A stretch of DNA of 64,000 nt from Thiomicrorhabdus xiamenensis (GCF_013282625.1 NZ_CP054020.1:124001-188000); one strand, 5' to 3'. Shown: positions 37,027-47,473, counted from the stretch's first letter. The notes: generated by a model not told the origin, from the sequence alone. Numbers and translations: made by a program.

Positions 37027-38394
37027 ATGAATTTTATAATGGCATATGATTACGATTTAATTGCGATTGGTGCCGGAAGCGGCGGTCTATCCGTTGTGGA
37101 ACGCGCTGCCGAGTACGGGAAAAAGTGTGCGGTGGTTGAGGCCAAAAAGCTTGGTGGTACCTGCGTTAATATCGGCTGCGTTCCTAAAAAAGTCATGTGG
37201 TTTGGTGCACACATCGCCGAAGCTTTGCGCGATGCTCCGGATTACGGTTTTCACGTGAAACAGGACGGTTTCGACTGGGGCAAGCTGGTTGAGCAGCGTG
37301 AGCAGTACATCACGAATATCAATACCTGGTATGGAGGCTATATGGCCGATAAAGGTGTGGATGTTCTGCATGGCTGGGGTTCCTTTGTGGATGAGCATAC
37401 GGTTGAAGTCGATGGGAAAACCTATACGGCGGAAACGATTGTGATTGCTCCGGGTGGTCAGCCGACGATTCCTCAGGAGACCGAAAACGGTGATCTGGGT
37501 ATTACTTCAGACGGTTTCTTTGCATTGAAAGAACAACCGAAAAAAGTGGCGGTTATCGGTAGCGGCTATATTGCCGTTGAATTGGCGGGTGTTTTTCAGG
37601 CGCTGGGAACCGAAACCACTCTGGTCAGCCGTAAGGATCTGGTTTTGCGTGGATTTGACGATATGATTCGTGAAACCCTGACCGATGCCATGATTACCAG
37701 CGGCATTAAAAAAGAGTATCACTTTGCGGTTGAAAAACTGCACAAAGAAGCCGACGGTACGCTTACGGTATTCAGTACCGATGGGCAGCAGATCGGTGGT
37801 TTTGATCAGGTTGTCTGGGCCGTAGGTCGCGAAACATTGATTGAACCGCTTCAGTTGCAGAATGCCGGTCTGTCTGCAAACGGTAAAGGCTTTATTGAGG
37901 TTGATGAGCGTCATAAGACTTCGGTCGATAATATTTATGCGATCGGCGATGTCACCGGGCAGCCGCAGCTGACGCCTGTTGCAATTCGTGCCGGACGTTA
38001 CCTTGCGGAGCGTTTGTATAATAACAAACCGGAATTGATCCTTGATTTGCACGCAGTGCCAACGGTGATTTTCTCGCATCCTCCGGTCGGTACGGTTGGA
38101 TTGGCTGAGCATGATGCACGTCGCGAATACGGGCATGACAATGTGAAGGTGTATACCTCAATCTTTACTCCGATGCGTTACGCTTTTACCGAGCATCAGA
38201 TCAAAACGGCTTTGAAACTGGTGGTTGTCGGTGAAGAAGAACGTGTGGTCGGAATTCATATTGTCGGCGACGGCGCGGACGAGATGCTGCAAGGATTTGC
38301 GGTGGCGGTTCAGATGAATGCTACTAAAGCGGATCTGGATGCGACGATTGCTATTCACCCGTCCAGTGCGGAAGAATTGGTCACAATGCGTTAA
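37027..38394 (+). CDS. gor: Glutathione-disulfide reductase
   Basis: A 455-residue class I pyridine-nucleotide disulfide oxidoreductase that uses NADPH to reduce glutathione disulfide. FAD motif [18 protein letters not shown]; redox cysteines C46 and C51 in [18 protein letters not shown]-binding [14 protein letters not shown]; second FAD motif YAIGDVTG; catalytic HPSSAEE at the C-terminus. GAGG lies 5 bases before the ATG at 37027. A later ATG at 37039 has no such site. Confidence 0.95.
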   Translation: MNFIMAYDYDLIAIGAGSGGLSVVERAAEYGKKCAVVEAKKLGGTCVNIGCVPKKVMWFGAHIAEALRDAPDYGFHVKQDGFDWGKLVEQREQYITNINTWYGGYMADKGVDVLHGWGSFVDEHTVEVDGKTYTAETIVIAPGGQPTIPQETENGDLGITSDGFFALKEQPKKVAVIGSGYIAVELAGVFQALGTETTLVSRKDLVLRGFDDMIRETLTDAMITSGIKKEYHFAVEKLHKEADGTLTVFSTDGQQIGGFDQVVWAVGRETLIEPLQLQNAGLSANGKGFIEVDERHKTSVDNIYAIGDVTGQPQLTPVAIRAGRYLAERLYNNKPELILDLHAVPTVIFSHPPVGTVGLAEHDARREYGHDNVKVYTSIFTPMRYAFTEHQIKTALKLVVVGEEERVVGIHIVGDGADEMLQGFAVAVQMNATKADLDATIAIHPSSAEELVTMR

Positions 38395-38424
38395 TCTTTT
38401 TCATTTTTCTGAAAAAAGATATCC

Positions 38425-38459
38425 AAAAAGCCGACGGCTTAAGTGCCGTCGGCTTTTTT
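38425..38459 (+). terminator. Intrinsic terminator of gor
   Basis: Arms GCCGACGGC and GCCGTCGGC around TTAAGT, with flanking A- and T-runs, giving a strong and nearly bidirectional terminator. Confidence 0.9.
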
Positions 38460-38562
38460 ATTTTTAGGCATAGTGATAAATGGGATTGTAGGCATAATGC
38501 TCTGTAGCAATAAATAGAATAGGCGTAATATAAATAATAACCATTCTTTTTAGGAGAAGGTT

Positions 38563-39894
38563 ATGCAAACTGTTCTGATTCCCGATTTAAGATACGCCTT
38601 TCTTTCCATATTCTTCTTTGCCTTGAATTTAGGTTTTTCCTCCAGTTTAGCAGAGGATTCTTCCCTCTTAGCTAAAGTATATGGTAGCGAGCTTTTACCT
38701 GAGACTGCAGTAGAGGATCGTGACCCATCTATCCGACATCAGCTTTTCTTGATTAAGAATTTTATTGTTGAAGAGTTTCTTAAGAGAGAGGGAATTTATC
38801 CAACAGCAAATGAAGTTCGGAGGATTGAGGAAAAAGTAGGCATCCGTTCCGAAGAGCGGCAAAAAAAGAGCATGCAATATTTACAGCAGAAATTGGCTGA
38901 AAGTGAGCTGTCTAAAGAGGAATGGATCGCACAAAAACATAAAGAGCTTGCTGAGACACAACAGGCGATAGACAAACTGCTTGCCGTCGATTCGGTTAAA
39001 AAACGCAAAATTGTTACGCGATATTTAGAGACACTGAAAAATTCGCAAATCAGAGAAAAGCCGACTCCCTGGAAAGAAATTCCCGATTATGTTTTGGAAT
39101 CTATGCAAGACGGTTTTGAGCGCAACTGTATTCCTCCTGCAAAGTCAGTAAACGACGCCGTATCGATAGAAAGTGGAGAGATAGACGAGAATGGTAATGA
39201 AGTTCGCTATTTGAATCATTCTGTGGACAGTTCTGAGTGGAAGGAAGATAAAAGCTGCCCTGCACTGAGAGAGCATTTGAAACTGGCGCGAGAGCATCCG
39301 CAAGCTTTTATCCAGCAGGAATATCAGCGACAGCTCATCTCCTGGGAAAAACACAACGCGCGTATTCAGAACCAGAGAGATCCTGCCAGTATTTTGGCCC
39401 GACATTTTCATAATGAGCTTCAACCGTTACGTTTCAAAGTTAATGGTCTGGAAAGGCAGATTGCGCTTGCTGATGAGTTATATGCCAAACAACAGAGTCG
39501 TAAAGAATTCCATGCCGAGCGTTTAGCTGAATTGCAGAGCGGAGATGATAAAAGCCAGAAATTCAATAAAGGGGTTTCTGTTCTGCTTATGAAGCATTTT
39601 CGTTTTCATAGAGCTGTACATAATCTATATGGCGGGAGGATTACTGAAGATGGTTTGCCTGTGCATGCTCTTTTAAGTTATTACCAGAGTTTGCTGCAGA
39701 CGAAGCAATTGCAGGTTTTCAATCAAGAGTTGCGGGAGGCTTTCAATGCTTATTTAGATGAGCTGGAAGATAAAAAGCAGGAAATTGAAAAAAAATGTGC
39801 GAATCAGCCTAATGAGGACAGAGTGCGTGGTTGTTCAACCAAGGCTGAGATCGGCTTCAAATCAATGGACAGATTCATTAAGCGCTTGCAATAA
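38563..39894 (+). CDS. Unknown exported coiled-coil protein, AT-rich orphan
   Basis: A 443-residue protein with an N-terminal hydrophobic segment (YAFLSIFFFALNLGFSSSLA), probably a signal peptide, followed by highly charged helical sequence (ERQKKSMQYLQQKLAESELSKEEW). The order resembles SurA-type N-terminal helical domains, and I see no isomerase domain. Four cysteines lie in two pairs (CIPP...CPAL and CANQ...CSTK). DNA is visibly more AT-rich than its neighbours and it stands alone between gor and a PilZ gene, which fits a recent acquisition. Function unknown. Confidence 0.75.
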   Translation: MQTVLIPDLRYAFLSIFFFALNLGFSSSLAEDSSLLAKVYGSELLPETAVEDRDPSIRHQLFLIKNFIVEEFLKREGIYPTANEVRRIEEKVGIRSEERQKKSMQYLQQKLAESELSKEEWIAQKHKELAETQQAIDKLLAVDSVKKRKIVTRYLETLKNSQIREKPTPWKEIPDYVLESMQDGFERNCIPPAKSVNDAVSIESGEIDENGNEVRYLNHSVDSSEWKEDKSCPALREHLKLAREHPQAFIQQEYQRQLISWEKHNARIQNQRDPASILARHFHNELQPLRFKVNGLERQIALADELYAKQQSRKEFHAERLAELQSGDDKSQKFNKGVSVLLMKHFRFHRAVHNLYGGRITEDGLPVHALLSYYQSLLQTKQLQVFNQELREAFNAYLDELEDKKQEIEKKCANQPNEDRVRGCSTKAEIGFKSMDRFIKRLQ

Positions 39895-39962
39895 ACGTTA
39901 CAGCCTGCCGAAAGAGCTTCGACAGGACCGAAAGAATTTAACTTGTTAATCTCTCTAAGGGG

Positions 39963-40367
39963 TTAAGCGAGGATAAAACCTAAGCGATCTTTGAGTGAAC
40001 TGCCCGGTTGTTTTTGTGAGTAGGTCTGCAACAGCATTTTAAGGCCGTCAAAGCAGTATTTGAGCTGCCCGCCGATGGAGAAGTTCTGTGGGTTCTCTTC
40101 ACGGCAGTGTTTTACCGTTAATTTAACGTGAACCGGTTTCGCCAGTGGGTCGTTTTTGGGTTTGATGAGTAACTCGACTTCATCATCCGGTGCCAGCGGA
40201 TACGGAATATTCAGACGCAACCCGGTATCGGAAAAGTCGGTAATTGTGCTGTAACTCATCGTATTTTTATCCACCACAACGGTCGGGATGCACGCTTCGG
40301 TTCGTTTGGCGACCCGTCGATTCAAAACGGCTTCTTCGAGTTTGCTTTGTGCTGTCTGGCTGTCCAT
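39963..40367 (-). CDS. PilZ-like domain protein
   Basis: A 134-residue protein with RRVAKR near residues 17-22 and DFSDTGLRLNIPYPL near 44-58, the two c-di-GMP-contact segments of PilZ domains. The second motif is D-F-S-D-T-G, close to the D/NxSxxG consensus. A strong AAGGAGG lies just before the start. It is a stand-alone gene and a second possible c-di-GMP receptor in the window. Confidence 0.8.
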   Translation of the reverse strand: MDSQTAQSKLEEAVLNRRVAKRTEACIPTVVVDKNTMSYSTITDFSDTGLRLNIPYPLAPDDEVELLIKPKNDPLAKPVHVKLTVKHCREENPQNFSIGGQLKYCFDGLKMLLQTYSQKQPGSSLKDRLGFILA

Positions 40368-40649
40368 TTTGGACCTCCTTTGTTTTAAGGAGTTGAAATG
40401 TCAGGAGTTTTGACTGATAACTCGATAATAAGGTTATTTCAAAAACAAGGGAAGAGTCAAAGAAATTTATACTTTTTGAAGCGAATTTCTTTCATCCTAT
40501 GGCGCAGATTAAAAGTACACAGTTTGACATAGAGCTCCGAACGCTCCGAGGGAAATGTGTCTAAGGCTCTTTGACAACCTAAGCGACTGTTAATTTCGAG
40601 ATTAATCATTACAATCCTACCTGAGAGAAAATGGATGATAGGAAATGAG

Positions 40650-41183
40650 ATGAGTATTCGAAAATATAAAGGGATTGCCCCAAAAATCGCATCAACTGCC
40701 TGGGTCGATGAAAGTGCGGTTGTGATCGGTAGATGCGTTCTGGCGGAAGATGTCAGTATTTGGCCGAATGCCACCTTGCGCGGCGATGTGAATGATATTG
40801 AGATCGGAGCGCGCTCCAATATTCAGGACGGTGTTGTGGTTCACACTACCCATGAAAGCGATATTTCCAAAGGGTCGAAGTGTATTGTCGGCCAGGATGT
40901 GACTATCGGTCATAACGCCGTTTTGCACGGCTGCATTATTGAAGACGAATGTTTGATCGGTATGGGCGCAGTGGTCTTGGATAACGCTGTGGTGCAAAAG
41001 CACGTTCTGGTTGCCGCCAATGCACTGGTGCCTCCGGGGAAGGTGCTTGAGAGCGGTTATCTGTATGTCGGTTCACCGGTCAAGCAGGCGCGTCCGCTGA
41101 CAGAAAAAGAGCTCGCTTTCTTCAAGTATTCGGCGGAGCATTATGTGAAGCTGAAAAATGATTATCAGCAGGATGAAGATTAA
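40650..41183 (+). CDS. Gamma-class carbonic anhydrase-like hexapeptide protein
   Basis: A 177-residue protein of left-handed beta-helix hexapeptide repeats (VVIGRCVLAEDVSIWPNATLRGDVNDIEIG). The three zinc-binding histidines of the gamma carbonic anhydrase family are visible in VVVHTTHES and VTIGHNAVLHG. The group includes YrdA/PaaY-type proteins, some with little or no carbonic anhydrase activity. I chose the ATG at 40650, preceded by AGGAAA. aroE lies downstream on the opposite strand, as in several gammaproteobacteria. Confidence 0.9.
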   Translation: MSIRKYKGIAPKIASTAWVDESAVVIGRCVLAEDVSIWPNATLRGDVNDIEIGARSNIQDGVVVHTTHESDISKGSKCIVGQDVTIGHNAVLHGCIIEDECLIGMGAVVLDNAVVQKHVLVAANALVPPGKVLESGYLYVGSPVKQARPLTEKELAFFKYSAEHYVKLKNDYQQDED

Positions 41184-41291
41184 TCGTGCTTTTAGTCGCA
41201 AACTCCCTGCCAAAAGTTGCTTGAAACACCAACTGAAATGGCCGAGAGCCTGAGAAAAGTCTTTTTCAGGCCCGATTTAAGAAGTTGGCGT

Positions 41292-42134
41292 TTACGAGTT
41301 TGCCATCATTTCGCGAACGGTGGCAATGACTGGAGCCGTTTCCGGTCGGACGCCGCGCCACAGATAAAACGCTTCGGCCGCCTGACCGACCAGCATGCCA
41401 AGCCCATCCATAACTTCGCACGCCGGCTGATGCTTTTTAGCCCATTGCATAAAGATGGTCGGCTCCGCGCCATACATCATGTCATATACCAGGCTGTCCG
41501 GCGTTAAGACTTTTTCGGAAACCGGAGGCAGTTTATTGTCCAGGCTGGCCGAGGTTCCATTGATGATAATGTCATAGCCTTCGCTGCATGGAATATCTTC
41601 CCAGCCGCTGGCACTGATAGGGATTTCGGTCGTAAAGCGATTGCCGAGCACTTCCGCGCGTTTGGCCGTGCGATTGGCGATATGAACGCTGGCGGGATTT
41701 TTAGCCAACAGCGGTTCCATAATGCCCTGAACCGCACCGCCGGCGCCCAGAATCAGCACCTTTTGGCCCGAAAAAGGGCGTTGCCCGTTTTGTTCAATAT
41801 CGTTCACCAAGCCGATGCCGTCGGTATTGTCGCCATGAGTCTTGCCTTCGTCGTCAAACAGAAATGTATTGACGGCATGCGCGCTCTGCGCACGGCTGGA
41901 CAGGGTGTCGGCATACTCGAAAGCGTCCAGCTTGAACGGGACGGTAATATTGATGCCTTTATAACCGCGCTGTTTCAAGTCGGCCATGCTCCACTCGAAA
42001 GTGGTCTCTTCATTGTCGATTAGAATGGCTTCATAGCTGATGTCCTGATCGGTTTGTTCGGCAAACAGGCGGTGAATCAGCGGCGATTTGGAGTGGGCGA
42101 TAGGGTAGCCGACTACGGCATATTTATCTGTCAT
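41292..42134 (-). CDS. aroE: Shikimate dehydrogenase (NADP+)
   Basis: A 280-residue enzyme that reduces 3-dehydroshikimate in aromatic amino acid synthesis. Substrate site YPIAHSKSPLIHRLFAEQ at the N-terminus, the catalytic region GINITVPFK, the NADP-binding ILGAGGAVQGIMEPLL and NRTAKRAEVL, and the conserved GLGMLVGQAAEAFYLWRG near the C-terminus. Normal length. Confidence 0.96.
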   Translation of the reverse strand: MTDKYAVVGYPIAHSKSPLIHRLFAEQTDQDISYEAILIDNEETTFEWSMADLKQRGYKGINITVPFKLDAFEYADTLSSRAQSAHAVNTFLFDDEGKTHGDNTDGIGLVNDIEQNGQRPFSGQKVLILGAGGAVQGIMEPLLAKNPASVHIANRTAKRAEVLGNRFTTEIPISASGWEDIPCSEGYDIIINGTSASLDNKLPPVSEKVLTPDSLVYDMMYGAEPTIFMQWAKKHQPACEVMDGLGMLVGQAAEAFYLWRGVRPETAPVIATVREMMANS

Positions 42135-42199
42135 GGCGTCTTTCTGTTTGAGTTGATGTTGCGGGTTATTTTACGTGGGCAGGGAACTATGGCAAATAT

Positions 42200-42955
42200 T
42201 TAAAAGCGATAATTAAGCCCGACGTTAACCACAGGAAGAATATCGTATTTGGACGCGTCTTTATCGAAACTCTTGATCTGTTGTTCTTTTTCTTCGTTGA
42301 CCTCCACGATGTTGTTGACATTTTCACCGTTGACTTCGCCGCTGGTGACTAAGTAGAGCTCCGGTTCGCCGAAAAAGAGCGCACCAAACTCCATTTTCAG
42401 ATTCAGATTCTTGGTCAGATCGAAAAACCATCCGAGCGAAAAGCGCGGGCCACTCTCTTTCCAGCGAATTTTTCCGTCAAGCGTGATGTCTTGGGTTGCC
42501 GTGGCGCTTAAACTGATCAGGTTGATTCCCAGAAGCTCCATGCCGCCGAAAGAGTAAGAGCTTCCCTCCGGAATTTGCGAATCGCCCTGAATCTTGAAAT
42601 TATTTCTGACATAGCCGAAAGAGAGGAAAAATCCCCTTTTGAAGGGAAAGTAATCCAGCATCAGCGATGTCATGCCGCCATTGGTGTAGTAGCGGTAGTC
42701 GTAATCCAGATAACGGTCATATTTTTTGTATTTGACGCCCTGGGCATGCGCCAGTCGGAGATTAATGTGCGGGTTGATTTCAATACTGCCTTCGAATGTC
42801 ATGCCTTCGAGAACGCCAAATCCGATTCCGACATTAAGCGGTGTTTCGCTTGGTGTATACCCGAAAATGGCATCGAGTTGCTCATTTGCCTGGCATTTGT
42901 GGATGTTCAGTAGCAGGAGACCGAAGAGGACAATAAGGCTGTGCAGATAAGGCAT
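42200..42955 (-). CDS. Outer-membrane beta-barrel protein, unknown function
   Basis: A 251-residue protein with a signal peptide (LHSLIVLFGLLLLNIHKCQA) followed by alternating, aromatic-flanked strands (RGFFLSFGYVRNNF, FSLGWFFDLTKNLNLKMEFG) and a C-terminal Phe (VGLNYRF), the signal for Bam-dependent insertion. That pattern fits a small outer-membrane barrel. The acidic stretch with VNEEKEQQIKSF may be an exposed or periplasmic loop. No specific family recognised. Confidence 0.8.
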   Translation of the reverse strand: MPYLHSLIVLFGLLLLNIHKCQANEQLDAIFGYTPSETPLNVGIGFGVLEGMTFEGSIEINPHINLRLAHAQGVKYKKYDRYLDYDYRYYTNGGMTSLMLDYFPFKRGFFLSFGYVRNNFKIQGDSQIPEGSSYSFGGMELLGINLISLSATATQDITLDGKIRWKESGPRFSLGWFFDLTKNLNLKMEFGALFFGEPELYLVTSGEVNGENVNNIVEVNEEKEQQIKSFDKDASKYDILPVVNVGLNYRF

Positions 42956-43050
42956 GGATATAAGGGTATTGAAAATTTACTTATCAAAGTGCTTATTATT
43001 CCATGTAGAAAAAAGATAGGGAAAAGAAAAGTTTGTTAGGTCGAAAAATA

Positions 43051-43080
43051 AAAAAAGGCCTTACGTTTTAAGGCCTTTTT
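43051..43080 (-). terminator. Intrinsic terminator of hemB
   Basis: Arms GGCCTTA (43057-43063) and TAAGGCC (43069-43075) are flanked by an A-run and a T-run. On the minus strand the stem is followed by a long T-run, just after the hemB stop codon. Confidence 0.9.
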
Positions 43081-43091
43081 GTTGTGCTCGA

Positions 43092-44162
<1,071 letters not shown>

Positions 44163-44302
44163 TTAGTTTAGGAATAATACTCGGCTCATTTTTAAATTTA
44201 AAGCGTCAGAATCGACCGCAAGAGTAAATTCATTATTTTTTAGCGATTATCAGCTTTATAATCGACCGTTCATGTGTATTTTTGTATGGAGATAAGTGAA
44301 AA

Positions 44303-44749
44303 ATGGAACCGATGCAGTTTACTTTCTTTAGTCGGACTCTGGCGCAGCGCTATATGGATTTCTGTCAGCAGAACAATGTGCAGGCGGAAATGGAAGAGGA
44401 AACTTCGCCGTCCGGGGACGATGCGGTTTTCAATGTGACAGCCAGTACGGATGATGAAAGTCTTATGGAGGTGCTTGAAGCGCACTACGACGAACTGTTT
44501 TTCGGGGATCAGGCCGCTGAAGTTGAAGGAAACGATGGTATGGGCGCTTTGGCCGATGCCTGTGGTGTGCAAGTCAAATTGCAGTCCGGTCTGTATACGA
44601 CCGTCGCGATTCATCCGGAAATCATGAATAAGATTCTATCGGTTTTGTCGATTGATGAATTACAGCAGTTTTTAGCGCAAGTGGCTGAAGACATTGAAAA
44701 TCCAAAAACCGGGCCAATCTGTTCTCGATCTGATCTACCCACAATATGA
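44303..44749 (+). CDS. Unknown acidic protein
   Basis: A 148-residue soluble protein rich in acidic residues, starting MEPMQFTFFSRTLAQRYMDFC. It has an ACT-like or ferredoxin-like alternating strand/helix feel (VFNVTASTDDESLMEVLEAHYDELFF), but no recognised domain. The C-terminal tail ends in GPICSRSDLPTI. It precedes soxC by 246 bases on the same strand, though a promoter in that gap makes a shared transcript unnecessary. Confidence 0.7.
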   Translation: MEPMQFTFFSRTLAQRYMDFCQQNNVQAEMEEETSPSGDDAVFNVTASTDDESLMEVLEAHYDELFFGDQAAEVEGNDGMGALADACGVQVKLQSGLYTTVAIHPEIMNKILSVLSIDELQQFLAQVAEDIENPKTGPICSRSDLPTI

Positions 44750-44846
44750 TGTGTTTTTGTCAGATAGATTTCATGACATAGATTTGATCCATCGCTGCCA
44801 TAAAAAAATTATATAAGAGAGTCCTAATTTTTCTCGGTGTTTGCAC

Positions 44847-44875
44847 TTGCAGTCGCTGTGGATAAATTTTATGAT
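44847..44875 (+). promoter_or_regulatory. Candidate soxC promoter
   Basis: TTGCAG (44847-44852), a 17-base spacer, then TATGAT (44870-44875), a 5 of 6 match to the -10 consensus. The -35 match is only 3 of 6, so an activator may be needed. The predicted start lies inside the next inverted repeat. Confidence 0.4.
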
Positions 44876-44876
44876 T

Positions 44877-44913
44877 AGCGACCAGCAATAACTGTATAGC
44901 CAAAATGGTCGCT
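44877..44913. promoter_or_regulatory. Inverted repeat in the soxC leader
   Basis: Perfect 8-base arms AGCGACCA (44877-44884) and TGGTCGCT (44906-44913) separated by 21 bases. It starts at the predicted transcription start, about 85 bases before the soxC ATG. It may be an operator or an mRNA 5-prime hairpin that protects the transcript. Confidence 0.5.
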
Positions 44914-44995
44914 CGTTTAGGCTAAAAAATAATATTTAACTCTTGAATCTGGGGTAGTACTGTACGCAAGCAGTAAAACCTTCAAGGAGCAATAA

Positions 44996-46357
44996 ATGAC
45001 AGATAAAATCGTAGAAAAGGTTGCGGTTCAAACAGAAGAGAGCCGTAATCAAGGACGTCGTGCCTTTCTAAAAGGTTCGGCGGCCGTAGCTGGTGGTGTG
45101 ATGTTCACTAAAGCAGCTAGCGCAGCAGACGGTGCAGGATTCGATCCTAAAAAAGCTGTAGCACCTTACGCGGGTAAAGAAGAAATTACTGAAGTACTAC
45201 AAGATGGTGCGGCACGTAAATCTCTAGGTTTCGGTGTTCGTAAGTATCCTTACGGTATGCCTTCTCCTTTCGAGAAAGAAGTTCAGCGTCGTACTCTTGA
45301 GTGGTTGACTCCTGACTCTATGGCGTCTATCACAATGACTCCGCTGCAAAGCCTGCACGGTATCATCACTCCAAACGGTCTACACTTCGAACGTTTCCAC
45401 GGTGGTGTTCCTACAATCAACCCTGATGAGCACCGTCTGGTAATCCACGGTCTTGTTGAGCGTCCATTGATCTTCACTATGGATGATCTAAAACGCTTCC
45501 CATCAGTTTCACGTATCCACTTCGTTGAGTGTCCTGCTAACGGTGCAATGGAATGGAAAGGTGTTCAGTTGAACTCTGTTCAGTGGACTCACGGTATGAT
45601 GTCTTGTGTTGAATACACTGGTGTACGTCTATCTGACCTATTGAAAGAAGCGGGTATCAAGCCAGAAGGTAAGTGGATTATTCCTGAAGGTGCGGATGCA
45701 GCGGGTCTAACTCGTTCTATTCCTATCGATCTAGCGATGGATGACTGTTTCGTAGCTTACGCTCAGAACGGTGAAGCGCTACGTCGTGAGCAAGGTTACC
45801 CAATCCGTCTGGTTGTTCCAGGTTGTGAAGCGAACATGTGGGTTAAATACCTACGTCGTATCCAGGTTCACGATGTACCTGCACAGCACCGTGAAGAAAC
45901 TTCTAAGTACACTGAGCTTATGCCTGATGGTACTGCACAGCGTTTCTCTTGGTACATGGAGCCTAACTCTGTTATCACTTACCCATCTCCAGACTTCAAA
46001 ATGCAAGGTCCTGGTAAGTACTATGTACGTGGTCTGGCTTGGTCTGGTCGTGGTAAAGTTGCTCACGTTGATGTTTCTTTCGACGGTGGTAAAAACTGGA
46101 AAGAAGCACACTTTACTTCACCGGTTCTAGATAAAGCTTGGACTCGTTTCGAAGTTGAATGGGATTGGGATGGTTCAGAAGCATTCCTAATGAGCCGTGT
46201 AACTGACGAAACCGGCTACGTTCAACCGCCTATGCCGCAAATGCGTGCACTTGAAGGTACGAACAACGTTTACCACCGTACTGCGATGGTTACTTGGCGC
46301 GTACACGCTTGGGAAAACGGCAAAAACGGAGGCATGATTGAAAATGTTCAGTACTAA
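44996..46357 (+). CDS. soxC: SoxC, molybdopterin subunit of the sulfane dehydrogenase
   Basis: A 453-residue molybdoenzyme of the sulfite-oxidase family, acting in the periplasm with cytochrome SoxD on protein-bound sulfane sulfur. A twin-arginine signal is visible at the N-terminus (RRAFLKGSAAVAGG). The molybdenum-ligating Cys is in HFVECPANGAMEW, and the dimer domain includes the conserved VPGCEANMWVKYLRRIQV. AAGGAG precedes the ATG. Codons are strongly biased (CGT, GGT, CTA), which suggests high expression. soxD overlaps the 3-prime end. No other sox gene is in the window. Confidence 0.93.
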   Translation: MTDKIVEKVAVQTEESRNQGRRAFLKGSAAVAGGVMFTKAASAADGAGFDPKKAVAPYAGKEEITEVLQDGAARKSLGFGVRKYPYGMPSPFEKEVQRRTLEWLTPDSMASITMTPLQSLHGIITPNGLHFERFHGGVPTINPDEHRLVIHGLVERPLIFTMDDLKRFPSVSRIHFVECPANGAMEWKGVQLNSVQWTHGMMSCVEYTGVRLSDLLKEAGIKPEGKWIIPEGADAAGLTRSIPIDLAMDDCFVAYAQNGEALRREQGYPIRLVVPGCEANMWVKYLRRIQVHDVPAQHREETSKYTELMPDGTAQRFSWYMEPNSVITYPSPDFKMQGPGKYYVRGLAWSGRGKVAHVDVSFDGGKNWKEAHFTSPVLDKAWTRFEVEWDWDGSEAFLMSRVTDETGYVQPPMPQMRALEGTNNVYHRTAMVTWRVHAWENGKNGGMIENVQY

Positions 46358-47414
46358 GAAAACTCTAGTTGCAGCATCAGTTGCAACCCTATTTGCCGGT
46401 TCTGCAATGGCGATGTCTGGTAACTCAGACAGCAACTCTGCTTCTGGTGAAAAAATCGACGGTAAATATGCTGCAAACTACGAACAGATCATTCGTGATG
46501 CAGACGGTAAATACCTGGATGCTAAAGTTATCGAAGCTATCCTGGGTAAAGACGCTACTTACGGTCGTGACGGTCTTGAATCTAAACTAGATCCAGCTAA
46601 CCCTTACTCTTTCGAAGTAGATGATAGCATCGATGGTGGTAACCACGGTAACGCGCAATGTAAGATCCCTGCGGCATTCGTAGAAGTTCACGACAGCGCG
46701 AAAGCTAACTACTACAACGATTCTGACTTCGAAGCTCGTGGTTTCGGTACGCCTATCGCTGAATCAGCGCTAGAAAAGTGGAACATCGTTGTTGACGGTG
46801 ATGGTAAAGGTCTTCCTGATCCTTCAGTTGGTATGACTGTTGAAGAAGGTGCGAAAGTTTACGTTCAGTACTGCGGTATGTGTCACGGTGAATTCGGTGA
46901 AGGTGCTAAAGGTTACCTACCTCTAGCGGTAGAAGAGAACCTAGTTACTTCATCTTTCTTCGATCCAGCACCAATGAAAACTGTTGGTAACTACTGGCCG
47001 TACGCTGTAACGTTCTTCGATTACATCCGTCGTACAATGCCTTTCTGGACTCCAAACGCTCCGTTCATCGGTGATGCGGGTTACATGGGTATTACTGGTT
47101 ACATCATGCAAGCGAACTACATTCCGGTTGATGCGGAAGGTACTGAGCTAGAAGATGATACTTTCTACAACTCAGAAATCCTGATGAAACAGAACAAGTT
47201 CATGAAAAACCAGGGTAACTTCTTCTGTGACCACCGTCCTGTAATCCATAACACTCGTTGTATGGAAAACTGTGCGGATGAGCAAGTTGGTGATGGTAAA
47301 GGTGATATTCACAACTATCGTCAAGCGCGTCGTCTACCAGACGGAACTCCTCAGTATAACGTTCCACAACGTATGCATGAAGATCCGCCAGGTGTCGGTC
47401 ACGCAGGTATGTAA
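46344..47414 (+). CDS. soxD: SoxD, c-type cytochrome subunit of the sulfane dehydrogenase
   Basis: A protein of about 356 residues with a Sec signal peptide (TLVAASVATLFAGSAMA), then a region without haem and a single haem-c site CGMCH near residue 179. The Met ligand region and GYIMQANYIPVDAEG follow. It passes electrons from SoxC to the respiratory chain. Four cysteines in FFCDHRPVIHNTRCMENC near the C-terminus are unusual. The start is ambiguous: TTG 46338 has better spacing from GGAGG (5 bases) than ATG 46344 (11 bases). The gene overlaps soxC by 14-20 bases. Codon bias matches soxC. Confidence 0.92.
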   Translation: MFSTKKTLVAASVATLFAGSAMAMSGNSDSNSASGEKIDGKYAANYEQIIRDADGKYLDAKVIEAILGKDATYGRDGLESKLDPANPYSFEVDDSIDGGNHGNAQCKIPAAFVEVHDSAKANYYNDSDFEARGFGTPIAESALEKWNIVVDGDGKGLPDPSVGMTVEEGAKVYVQYCGMCHGEFGEGAKGYLPLAVEENLVTSSFFDPAPMKTVGNYWPYAVTFFDYIRRTMPFWTPNAPFIGDAGYMGITGYIMQANYIPVDAEGTELEDDTFYNSEILMKQNKFMKNQGNFFCDHRPVIHNTRCMENCADEQVGDGKGDIHNYRQARRLPDGTPQYNVPQRMHEDPPGVGHAGM

Positions 47415-47473
47415 TTTAAAACTTCGTGTTTTAAATACCTAGCTTGAAAAGCCCGCTTTATGCGGGCTTTTTT
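47414..47473 (+). terminator. Tandem hairpins ending the soxCD transcript
   Basis: A first AT-rich stem (TTTAAAAC with GTTTTAAA, about 47415-47435) is followed by a classical terminator. That has arms GCCCGC (47451-47456) and GCGGGC (47462-47467), with an upstream A-run and six T residues (47468-47473). Confidence 0.9.
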
